Position numbers and translations under genes: made by a program
NCBI GenBank assembly: GCA_050297855.1
Contig: JBNKTC010000001.1
Location: 106,021-170,020, forward strand
Reading direction: 5' to 3'
Source: SZUA-545 sp050297855
Lineage (GTDB): Bacteria > Campylobacterota > Campylobacteria > Campylobacterales > SZUA-545
Length of the DNA: 64,000 bases
Shown here: positions 50,288 to 57,949 of the stretch, piece after piece
How positions within the stretch are numbered: position 1 is the stretch's first letter
Layout of the letters: every line of letters begins with the position of its first letter
Notes under the pieces: model-generated
The model's input: the letters and a program-made list of their open reading frames with translations, nothing else
The model's database searches: none
Told to the model about the DNA's origin: nothing

Positions 50288-51010
50288 ATGATAACGGAAC
50301 ACAAAAACCTAAACTCCAATGACATTATTCTCGACGAAATCCTTCCCGGCGGGGCACGCTGGTCGAAGATCATCAAGCGCGGCGATACGATCCGTATCTC
50401 CACCGAAGACGGGAAAGGGAGCCTTTCGGCACTCTTTTACAACGCCGACAACACGGCCGAGCGCTTCAACTCCGCCGATACGGTGAAGATCCAGTGGAAC
50501 GCATTCCTCGGCAAGGGAAAGGTGCTCTTCTCCGAGCTGGGCCACGTCCTCTTCTCCATCACGGAAGATACGACCGGCGGCCTGCTTGATACGATCGCCG
50601 GGATGAGCAACCCGCGCATCCTCAAAGAGCGGTTCGGCGAAGGGGATTTCGAACATATCCGAAACGCCTACTACAAAAGCGACCGCGAGAACTTCCTCGT
50701 GGAACTGGGCAAATACGGAATGGGCAAACGGGACATCATGCCGTGCCTGAACCTCTTTAGAAAAGTAGACGTCAAGGAAGGGAGCCGACTCGTCCTCAGC
50801 GACAAACGCCCGGAACCCGGCAGCTACATCGAGCTGCGCGCCGAGATGAACGTGCTGCTGGTACTCTCCAACACGCCCCACGTCATGGAGGAAGGCAAGT
50901 ACGACCCGAGCGATGTCCAGCTGACACTCCACAAAGCCAAAGCAGCCGAGATCGAGTTCAGCCCCGAAGCCAAACGCGGTTTCGAGAACAACACACGATA
51001 TTTTGCATAA
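50288..51010 (+). CDS. DUF1989 protein (urea carboxylase-associated protein 2 type), carboxyguanidine deiminase subunit
   Basis: 240 residues from the ATG at 50288. The open frame upstream belongs to antisense-like overlap with the ATPase gene. DUF1989 fold with ILDEILPGGARWSKIIKRGDTIRI and LSALFYNADNTAERFNSADTVK. Such pairs of proteins form carboxyguanidine deiminase (CgdAB), which turns carboxyguanidine into allophanate and ammonia. In this subunit the cysteine-rich segment of the partner (CGNHD, GGHC) is replaced by TTGGLLDTIAG, so it may be the non-catalytic half. Partner follows after 10 bases. Confidence 0.85.
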   Translation: MITEHKNLNSNDIILDEILPGGARWSKIIKRGDTIRISTEDGKGSLSALFYNADNTAERFNSADTVKIQWNAFLGKGKVLFSELGHVLFSITEDTTGGLLDTIAGMSNPRILKERFGEGDFEHIRNAYYKSDRENFLVELGKYGMGKRDIMPCLNLFRKVDVKEGSRLVLSDKRPEPGSYIELRAEMNVLLVLSNTPHVMEEGKYDPSDVQLTLHKAKAAEIEFSPEAKRGFENNTRYFA

Positions 51011-51020
51011 GGAGACCACG

Positions 51021-51641
51021 ATGAGCAAAGATATTTCAAAAGCAGTTTACAACGAAAAGATCGCAGCCGGCGTGCCGTGGTCTATGGTGGTCAAAAAAGG
51101 CCAGAGCATCCGTATTATCGACTCCGAGGGGTGCCAGGCCGTCGATACGCTCTTTTACAACGCCAACGACCACGAGGAGCGCTACAGCGCGCAGGATACG
51201 GTCCGCGAACAAGGCTCCATCTTTGTCACGACGGGGACCAAACTGATCTCCAGCGACGACAATGTCATGATGACGGTCACGGCAGACACATGCGGCAACC
51301 ACGACACCCTCGGCGGCCACTGCAGCGCCGAGAGCAACACGGTGCGTTTCGGGCATGACAAGAAGTACATGCACAGCTGCCGCGACAACTACCTCTACGA
51401 GATCGGCGAGCTGGAGATGGACCCGAGAGACCTGACCAACAACATCAACTTCTTTATGAACGTCCCGGTGGAAGAGGACGGCCACCTGGCGATCGTCGAC
51501 GGTATCTCCAAACCGGGGGATTACGTGGAGATGAAGGCGGAGATGGACACGCTGGTGCTGATCTCCAACTGTCCGCAGCTGAATAACCCCTGCAACGCCT
51601 TCAACCCGACCCCGATCCAGATCATCGTCTGGAACGACTAA
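51021..51641 (+). CDS. DUF1989 protein (urea carboxylase-associated protein 1 type), carboxyguanidine deiminase subunit
   Basis: 206 residues from the ATG at 51021 after GGAG. An upstream in-frame ATG at 51003 lies in the end of the preceding gene. Motifs GVPWSMVVKKGQSIRIIDSEG, ALFYN-like DTLFYNANDHEERYSAQDT and DTCGNHDTLGGHCSAESN, the last with the two cysteines and His expected at a catalytic or metal site. Predicted catalytic half of carboxyguanidine deiminase. Followed 9 bases later by a metallo-hydrolase gene. Confidence 0.87.
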   Translation: MSKDISKAVYNEKIAAGVPWSMVVKKGQSIRIIDSEGCQAVDTLFYNANDHEERYSAQDTVREQGSIFVTTGTKLISSDDNVMMTVTADTCGNHDTLGGHCSAESNTVRFGHDKKYMHSCRDNYLYEIGELEMDPRDLTNNINFFMNVPVEEDGHLAIVDGISKPGDYVEMKAEMDTLVLISNCPQLNNPCNAFNPTPIQIIVWND

Positions 51642-51650
51642 GGCAATACG

Positions 51651-52433
51651 ATGACGCAGGTTAAGAAGTTCTGGCCGATACTGACAGGAACCCACCGCTA
51701 CGAGAAGACCCTCTCCACGCGCGGCCACGGGCAGGGCATCATCATCGACGCCCCGATCCTGGCCTACCTGATCGAAACGGCCAACGGGCGGATCCTTTAT
51801 GACGTAGGGTGTGACTACGCCAAGATCGCCGACGAGGTCAAACGGAAGAAGTTCTACGAAAACGAGGACTTCCCCTTCGGACCGCCCCAGATGACCGAGG
51901 AACAGCGTCTGCCCAACCGCCTGGCCCAGCTGGGTCTTAAAAAAGAGGATATCGACGTCGTCTTCTGCGGTCACCTGCACTTCGACCACGCCGGCGGCGT
52001 CTGCGAGTTCTGCGGTGCCGAGGTGCACGTGCATGAGAAGGAGCTTGAAGCCGCCCGTGAACCGGCGGATGAAGCCTACTTCCCAGAAGACCTTGAGTGC
52101 CCCATCAACTGGCGCGTCTATAAAGGCGAGTACGACCTGGTCCCCGGAGTCCGTGCCATCGAGACCCCCGGCCATACCGCCGGGCATATGTCCATGCTGA
52201 TCGAGCTGCCCAAGGGGGCTCCGATCCTGCTGGCGGGCGACGCGGCGGACCTGCGTGAAAACATCGAAAAAGAGATCGCCCCGGGGCTCTGCTACCGGGA
52301 CGATGCGAGCCAGGCGATTACGAGCATCCAGAAGCTCAAACGCCTGGCGGGTGAAACGGGGGCCGAACTCTGGCCCAACCATGACATGACGTTTTTCGAA
52401 AGCAAGAACCGCTTTCCGAAATTCTTCTCCTGA
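51651..52433 (+). CDS. Metallo-beta-lactamase-fold hydrolase of the AHL-lactonase type in the guanidine operon
   Basis: 260 residues. The di-zinc motif HLHFDHAGG has His108, His110, Asp112 and His113. Further ligands are in TPGHTAGHMS and LAGDAADL, with HD near the end (WPNHDMTFF). This matches the lactonase-type family (AiiA/AttM). It lies between the deiminase and carboxylase genes, in a place not explained by the known guanidine pathway. It may open a cyclic guanidine derivative or remove a side product, but no function is established. Short GC-rich spacer (52434-52526) follows before the carboxylase. Confidence 0.82.
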   Translation: MTQVKKFWPILTGTHRYEKTLSTRGHGQGIIIDAPILAYLIETANGRILYDVGCDYAKIADEVKRKKFYENEDFPFGPPQMTEEQRLPNRLAQLGLKKEDIDVVFCGHLHFDHAGGVCEFCGAEVHVHEKELEAAREPADEAYFPEDLECPINWRVYKGEYDLVPGVRAIETPGHTAGHMSMLIELPKGAPILLAGDAADLRENIEKEIAPGLCYRDDASQAITSIQKLKRLAGETGAELWPNHDMTFFESKNRFPKFFS

Positions 52434-52526
52434 CACTTGGAAGAGTGACTCTTCCCCCGCCGCCGGACGACCTGCGGCGGGCACACGAACGGGACGGCCC
52501 GAAAATATATTTTTTAAGGACCAAAC

Positions 52527-55500
52527 ATGTTTAGCAAAGTACTGATCGCAAACCGGGGTGAGATCGCCTGCCGCGTCATCCGTACCCTCAAAAAAATGAA
52601 CATCCAATCCGTCAGCGTCTACACGGGCGCCGATGCCGACAGCCTCCATGTCAGCCTGGCGGACGAAGCCTACTATATCGGCCACGGCGTCGCCAGTGAG
52701 AGCTACCTCGATGCCGACAAAATCCTGGGTATCGCCAAGGAGTGCGGCGCCGAGGCGATCCACCCGGGCTACGGCTTCCTGAGCGAAAACGCCGCCTTTG
52801 CCGAGGCGTGCGAAGCGGCGGGCATCGCCTTTATCGGACCGCGCACGGAGCACATGGAAAAATTCGGCCTCAAGCACACGGCCCGTGCCCTGGCCGAGGC
52901 CAACAACGTGCCCCTGCTTCCGGGTTCCTCTTTGCTAAACGACCTGGACGAAGCCAAAAGCGAAGCGGCCCGCATCGGCTACCCCGTTATGCTCAAAAGT
53001 ACCGCGGGCGGCGGCGGGATCGGGATGCAGCTCTGCTTCGACGAAGCGCAGCTTCTGGGTGCCTACGACTCGGTCAAACGCCTGAGCGAAAACAACTTCT
53101 CCGACGGCGGGATGTTCCTTGAAAAATACGTTGCCAAAGCGCGCCACATCGAGGTGCAGGTATTCGGTGACGGCAAAGGGTTCGTTGCCGCCATCGGCGA
53201 CCGCGACTGTTCGGTGCAGCGACGAAACCAGAAGGTGATCGAAGAGACCCCGGCCCCGGGCATTTCTGACGCAACCCGCCAGGCCCTTTACAAAGCGGCC
53301 GTGGACCTGACATCTTCCGTCAGCTACCGCTCGGCCGGGACGGTGGAGTTTGTCTACGATACGGGCAGCGGGGAGTTTTACTTCCTTGAGGTCAACACCC
53401 GCCTGCAGGTCGAACACGGGATCACCGAAGAGGTGACCGGTGTGGACCTCGTGGAGTGGATGATCCGCACCGCCTACGGCGAAAACCCGGGTCTTTACGA
53501 CTATGTCCATGCGCCCAAAGGGCACTCGATCCAGGTGCGCGTCTACGCCGAAGACCCGATGAAAAACTTCCAGCCGAGCTCCGGCGTGCTCACCAACGTG
53601 GAGTTTGCCGGTGATATCCGCTGCGACACCTTTATCGAAACGGGCCTGGAAGTCTCCGCCTTTTACGACCCGATGATCGCCAAACTGATCGTCAAGGGAA
53701 GCGACCGTACCGATGCCCTGGCAAAGATCGCCAAGGCGATCGCCGATACCCGTATCGACGGGATCGAGACCAACCTGCGCTACCTGGGTGCTATCGTCGC
53801 CTCCGACGTATTCGAAAACGGACTCCAGACGACCAAATACCTCGACAGCTTCGCCTTTGTGCCAAACAGCATCGACGTGCTTCGCCCGGGGACCCAGACA
53901 GCCATCCAGGACTACCCCGGCCGAACGGGCTACTGGGATATCGGCGTACCGCCGAGCGGGCCTTTTGACTCCCTCTCCTTCCGCTACGCCAACCGCCTGG
54001 TGGGCAACGACGAGAAGGCGGCGGGACTGGAGATCGCCATCTCCGGGCCGACGCTGAAGTTTAACACCGACTCGGTCATCGCGCTGTGCGGGGCAAAGAT
54101 CGACGCCAAACTGGACGGGATCGACGTGCCGATGGACTCTCCCGTCGTGGTTAAAGCGGGCAGCATCCTGAAACTCAAGAAGATCGCAAGCGAAGGATTC
54201 AGGACCTACCTCGCGGTACGGGGCGGACTGGACGTACCCGAATACCTGGGCAGCCGCTCCACCTTTACCCTGGGTCAGTTCGGCGGCCACGCCGGGCGTA
54301 CCCTGGTACCGGGCGACGTGCTCCACATCGCTGAGATGACAGACGGCAAACCGGCTTCGGGCAGCAGCTTTGCAGCACCCAAACTTGGCAAACACTGGGA
54401 GATCGGGGTACTCTACGGACCGCACGGGGCACCGGACTTCTTTACCGATGAAGATATCAAGACTTTCTTCGACGCGGAGTGGGAGATCCACTACAACTCC
54501 AACCGCACCGGGATCCGCCTCATCGGGCCAAAACCGACATGGGCACGGACCGATGGCGGCGAAGCGGGGCTTCACCCCTCCAATATCCATGACAACGCCT
54601 ATGCTATCGGCGCGGTGGACTTCACGGGCGACATGCCGGTCATCCTGGGGCCCGACGGCCCGAGCCTGGGCGGATTTGTCTGCCCGGTGACGATCGTCAG
54701 CGCCGAACTGTGGAAAATGGGGCAGCTGCGTGCCGGTGACAAGGTGAAATTCGTCCCGGTCACCCACGATACGGCGATGGCCATGCTCAAAGCACAGGAG
54801 GAGGCGGTCGCGTCGCTAAGCACTTACGACGCGACGCCGTTCCTTCAACCCAAGCCGATCGGTTCGCCGATCCTCTTTGCCGATGAAGCGAAGGGTGAGC
54901 TTCCGGCGATGGTGATCCGCCAGTCGGGTGATGCCAACCTGCTCGTTGAATACGGTGAGATGCAGCTGGATATCGAGCTGCGTTTCCGTGCCCACGTATT
55001 GATGGAGGCTGTTAAAAAAGCGGCCATCCCCGGTATCACCGACATCACGCCGGGGATCCGTTCCCTGCAGGTGCACTTCGATCCCAAAGCGTGCGACCGT
55101 GCCGAGCTGATCGAACGCCTCAAGGAGATCGAACTCACCCTGCCCTCCATCGACGACATCAAGGTCCCGACGCGGATCGTCCACCTTCCCCTCTCGTGGG
55201 ATGACGAATCGACCCGCGTAGCGATCGACAAGTATATGCGGACCGTCCGCCCCGACGCGCCGTGGTGCCCGAGCAACATCGAGTTTATCCGCCGCATCAA
55301 CGGCCTGGATAGCATCGAGGAGGTCAAAAAGATCGTCTTCGGCGCCAACTACCTGGTCATGGGTCTGGGGGATGTCTACCTGGGCGCTCCCGTCGCCACG
55401 CCGCTTGACCCGCGCCACCGCCTGGTGACGACCAAGTACAACCCGGCGCGGACCTGGACGCCGGAAAATGCCGTGGGAATCGGCGGGGCGTACATGTGCG

Positions 55501-56132
55501 TCTACGGGATGGAAGGCCCCGGCGGCTACCAGTTCGTGGGCCGTACCGTGCAGATGTGGAACCGCCACCGACAGACGGCTGATTTTAAAGAGGGCAAACC
55601 GTGGCTGCTGCGCTTCTTCGACCAGATCAAATTCTACGAAGTGAGTGCGGACGAGCTGCACCAGATGCGCGAGGAGTTCCCCCGCGGACGGATGAAGCTC
55701 AAAGTCGAGGAGAGTACCTTCTCGCTCAAAGAGTACAAAGCGTTCCTGGCTGAAAATGACACGAGCATCAAGGAGTTCAAAACAACCCAGCAGAACGCCT
55801 TTGACGAAGAGCGGGCGATGTGGGAACGGACCGGTCTGGCCAACTTCACCAGCGAAAGCGGCGAGGTCAAAGCCGAGACGATGGAGGTGATCGAGATCGA
55901 CGAGAACCACGAAGCGGTCGAGAGCCCGGTACAGGGAAGCCTCTGGAAGGTGATGGCCAAGCAGGGCGACGTCGTCAAAGAGGGCGAGGTGCTCGCCATC
56001 GCCGAAGCGATGAAGATGGAGGTGGATATCGAAGCCCCCGAGCACGGCCGTATCGCCAGGGTGCTCTGCCACGAGGGCGAGAGTATCACCGCGGGCAAGA
56101 TGCTCTTTGTGATCGAACCGCTGGAGGAGTGA
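52527..56132 (+). CDS. Biotin-dependent guanidine/urea carboxylase
   Basis: 1201 residues, the usual length. Biotin carboxylase domain 1-450 (NRGEIACRVIRTL, ATP-grasp KSTAGGGGIGMQ, EVNTRLQVEHGITEEVTG). The carboxyltransferase part follows (GTQTAIQDYPGRTGYWDIG, AHS2-like, then AHS1-like, with EFIRRINGLDSIEEVKK and GLGDVYLGAPVATPLDPRHRL). A C-terminal biotinyl domain has the biotinylated Lys1163 in AEAMKMEVDIEAP. Under a guanidine riboswitch and next to carboxyguanidine deiminase genes, guanidine is the likely substrate. One carboxyltransferase residue (Asp or Asn) decides between guanidine and urea but was not located with certainty. Confidence 0.92.
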   Translation: MFSKVLIANRGEIACRVIRTLKKMNIQSVSVYTGADADSLHVSLADEAYYIGHGVASESYLDADKILGIAKECGAEAIHPGYGFLSENAAFAEACEAAGIAFIGPRTEHMEKFGLKHTARALAEANNVPLLPGSSLLNDLDEAKSEAARIGYPVMLKSTAGGGGIGMQLCFDEAQLLGAYDSVKRLSENNFSDGGMFLEKYVAKARHIEVQVFGDGKGFVAAIGDRDCSVQRRNQKVIEETPAPGISDATRQALYKAAVDLTSSVSYRSAGTVEFVYDTGSGEFYFLEVNTRLQVEHGITEEVTGVDLVEWMIRTAYGENPGLYDYVHAPKGHSIQVRVYAEDPMKNFQPSSGVLTNVEFAGDIRCDTFIETGLEVSAFYDPMIAKLIVKGSDRTDALAKIAKAIADTRIDGIETNLRYLGAIVASDVFENGLQTTKYLDSFAFVPNSIDVLRPGTQTAIQDYPGRTGYWDIGVPPSGPFDSLSFRYANRLVGNDEKAAGLEIAISGPTLKFNTDSVIALCGAKIDAKLDGIDVPMDSPVVVKAGSILKLKKIASEGFRTYLAVRGGLDVPEYLGSRSTFTLGQFGGHAGRTLVPGDVLHIAEMTDGKPASGSSFAAPKLGKHWEIGVLYGPHGAPDFFTDEDIKTFFDAEWEIHYNSNRTGIRLIGPKPTWARTDGGEAGLHPSNIHDNAYAIGAVDFTGDMPVILGPDGPSLGGFVCPVTIVSAELWKMGQLRAGDKVKFVPVTHDTAMAMLKAQEEAVASLSTYDATPFLQPKPIGSPILFADEAKGELPAMVIRQSGDANLLVEYGEMQLDIELRFRAHVLMEAVKKAAIPGITDITPGIRSLQVHFDPKACDRAELIERLKEIELTLPSIDDIKVPTRIVHLPLSWDDESTRVAIDKYMRTVRPDAPWCPSNIEFIRRINGLDSIEEVKKIVFGANYLVMGLGDVYLGAPVATPLDPRHRLVTTKYNPARTWTPENAVGIGGAYMCVYGMEGPGGYQFVGRTVQMWNRHRQTADFKEGKPWLLRFFDQIKFYEVSADELHQMREEFPRGRMKLKVEESTFSLKEYKAFLAENDTSIKEFKTTQQNAFDEERAMWERTGLANFTSESGEVKAETMEVIEIDENHEAVESPVQGSLWKVMAKQGDVVKEGEVLAIAEAMKMEVDIEAPEHGRIARVLCHEGESITAGKMLFVIEPLEE

Positions 56133-56135
56133 CCC

Positions 56136-56987
56136 ATGCGGCTGCTGCGCTTTAAGACGATGTGGGGTTTTGCAGGCGATTTCGAATCCGCCTGCAAAGA
56201 GGCCAAAGAAGCCGGCTTTGACGGTATCGAAGGACCTGCCCCGCTGGATCAAAACGGGCGCGAAACATGGAAACTGTGCCTTGAGAAGCATAACCTGCTC
56301 TACATCGCCGAAGCGGTAACGGGGGGTGATTATGTCCCGCGCCGTGATCTGGATGTCCGGGCTCACCTGGACGATCTTGAGACGATATTAAAACGCAGTG
56401 CCGAGCTGGACCCGCTCTTTGTCACCTGCATCGGCGGGCTGGACGCCTGGAGCGAAGAAGAGAGCCTTCGTTTTTTTGAAGAGGGGATGCGGCTGGCGGC
56501 CGAACACAGCCTGGAGATCAGCTTCGAGACCCACCGAAGCCGAAGCCTGTTTAACCCGTGGGTGACCAGACGGATCGTCGAGGCGATGCCGCAGATTTCC
56601 CTGACGGCGGATATCAGCCACTGGTGCGTCGTCTGCGAACGGCAGATGGATACGGAGCGTGAGACCCTGGAAGCGATTGCGCCCAATATCCGCCATATCC
56701 ACGCCCGAGTCGGTTACGACCAGGGACCCCAGATCCCCCACCCGGCTGCTCCCGAGTATGCCGGGGCACTTGCCGCCCACCAACAAAGCTGGGAGCTCTT
56801 CTGGGATGCCCAAAGGAAACGGGGCTTTGAGGTGACGACGATGACGCCCGAATTCGGGCCCGACGGCTACCTCCACACACTCCCCTTCACCCAGGCCCCG
56901 GTGGCCGATCTCTGGGAGCTGAACCGCTGGATGGGGGAAACAGAACGTGAACATTTTAAAAACTACATGAAAGGGGTGCATCAATGA
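56136..56987 (+). CDS. TIM-barrel sugar-phosphate isomerase/epimerase-like protein
   Basis: 283 residues of the xylose-isomerase-like TIM-barrel family. Presumed metal ligands: Glu in EISFETHRSR, Asp/His in LTADISHWCVV, His in RHIHARVG and Glu in TMTPEFGPDG. Related proteins epimerise or isomerise sugars or act on AP sites. It follows the carboxylase by three bases and overlaps the EamA gene (ATGA), so it is part of the guanidine operon, yet no such step is known there. It might release a sugar- or acid-linked guanidine from a conjugate (speculation). Confidence 0.82.
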   Translation: MRLLRFKTMWGFAGDFESACKEAKEAGFDGIEGPAPLDQNGRETWKLCLEKHNLLYIAEAVTGGDYVPRRDLDVRAHLDDLETILKRSAELDPLFVTCIGGLDAWSEEESLRFFEEGMRLAAEHSLEISFETHRSRSLFNPWVTRRIVEAMPQISLTADISHWCVVCERQMDTERETLEAIAPNIRHIHARVGYDQGPQIPHPAAPEYAGALAAHQQSWELFWDAQRKRGFEVTTMTPEFGPDGYLHTLPFTQAPVADLWELNRWMGETEREHFKNYMKGVHQ

Positions 56988-57868
56988 GAGCCCATCTTCC
57001 CGTTTTCATACTGCTGGGGGCTTCCGTTTTCTGGGGGCTTTCGTGGCTGCCGCTTAAATCGATCAACGCCATGGGCCTGGACGGCATCGCGCTGAGCCTC
57101 GGTGCCTACGGCCTGCTGGCTCTGATCCTCACCCCGATCCTGGCGCGCCAGGCGACACTGTGGCTGCAGCACAAGAGAGCGATGGTGCTGATCCTGTTTC
57201 TGGGCGGCGGGGCGAACCTCGCCTTTACCTATGCGCTGATCAACGGCGAGGTGATCCGCGTGATGGTGCTCTTTTACCTCCTGCCGGTGTGGGGCGTCCT
57301 GGGCGGGAAGTTCTTTTTAAAAGAGCATATCGACCGCTGGCGCTGGCTGGGGGCGACCTTTGCCGTTGGGGGCGCTTTTTTGATCCTGGGCGGGTTTGAC
57401 GCCCTGGGCGGGGCACCGTCGTGGATCGACCTGATCGCCCTGCTTTCAGGCCTCTTTTTTGCCCTGAACAACCTCGCCTTCCGCGCAGCCCAGGCGGTGC
57501 CGGTGGTCTCCAAGATCACCGCCATGTTTTATGGGGTTGCCATCATGGCCATCGTGCTGCTGGCATTCGGCGTCGAACCCATCCCCGGTGATGTCGATCC
57601 CGATGCCTGGAGCGGCCTGGCACTGTACGCGCTCTTTTGGCTGCTGGTGGCCAACCTCGGTTCCCAGTGGGGCGTGACCCACATGGAGGCGGGACGCTCC
57701 TCGATCATTATCATCATGGAGCTGATCACGGCTGTCATCTCCGCCACGCTGATCGCGGGCGAGACGATGAGCCCGGTGGAGATGGTCGGCGGGGCCATGA
57801 TACTGGCCGCCGCCTTTATCGAGGCGGCACGGACCAAAGATGACGAAATACCAGAGACCACCATTTGA
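56984..57868 (+). CDS. EamA/DMT-family transporter
   Basis: 294 residues with ten helices in two EamA halves (FWGLSWLPLKSI at the start, YALFWLLVANLGSQWGVTHME and the second-half motif GGAMILAAAFIEAAR). The family exports or imports metabolites. Here it could export excess guanidine or take up a related compound (inference from context). Starts in the stop of the TIM-barrel gene. A hairpin TGCCCC-ATC-GGGGCA (57925-57939) follows before the next gene. Confidence 0.88.
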   Translation: MRAHLPVFILLGASVFWGLSWLPLKSINAMGLDGIALSLGAYGLLALILTPILARQATLWLQHKRAMVLILFLGGGANLAFTYALINGEVIRVMVLFYLLPVWGVLGGKFFLKEHIDRWRWLGATFAVGGAFLILGGFDALGGAPSWIDLIALLSGLFFALNNLAFRAAQAVPVVSKITAMFYGVAIMAIVLLAFGVEPIPGDVDPDAWSGLALYALFWLLVANLGSQWGVTHMEAGRSSIIIIMELITAVISATLIAGETMSPVEMVGGAMILAAAFIEAARTKDDEIPETTI

Positions 57869-57924
57869 AACGCTCCATGAGCAAAAGCCCATGAAGCTAC
57901 GCTCGCCGCTAAGGCACTAAAGCT

Positions 57925-57939
57925 TGCCCCATCGGGGCA
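57925..57939 (+). other. Short GC hairpin before allophanate hydrolase
   Basis: TGCCCC-ATC-GGGGCA, a 6-base stem with a 3-base loop, no T-run. It lies 11 bases before the ATG's upstream ribosome site and may modulate message stability. Confidence 0.4.
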
Positions 57940-57949
57940 GAATAAAGGA

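Noticed and set aside
51036..56366. Long minus-strand open frames (51036-52877, 52935-54767, 54816-56366) opposite the metallo-hydrolase and carboxylase genes
   Set aside because: They mirror codon bias of the sense genes, lack ribosome sites and show no domain motifs.
57925..57939. Hairpin as terminator between EamA and allophanate hydrolase genes
   Set aside because: No T-run follows and the downstream gene completes the pathway, so read-through is expected.
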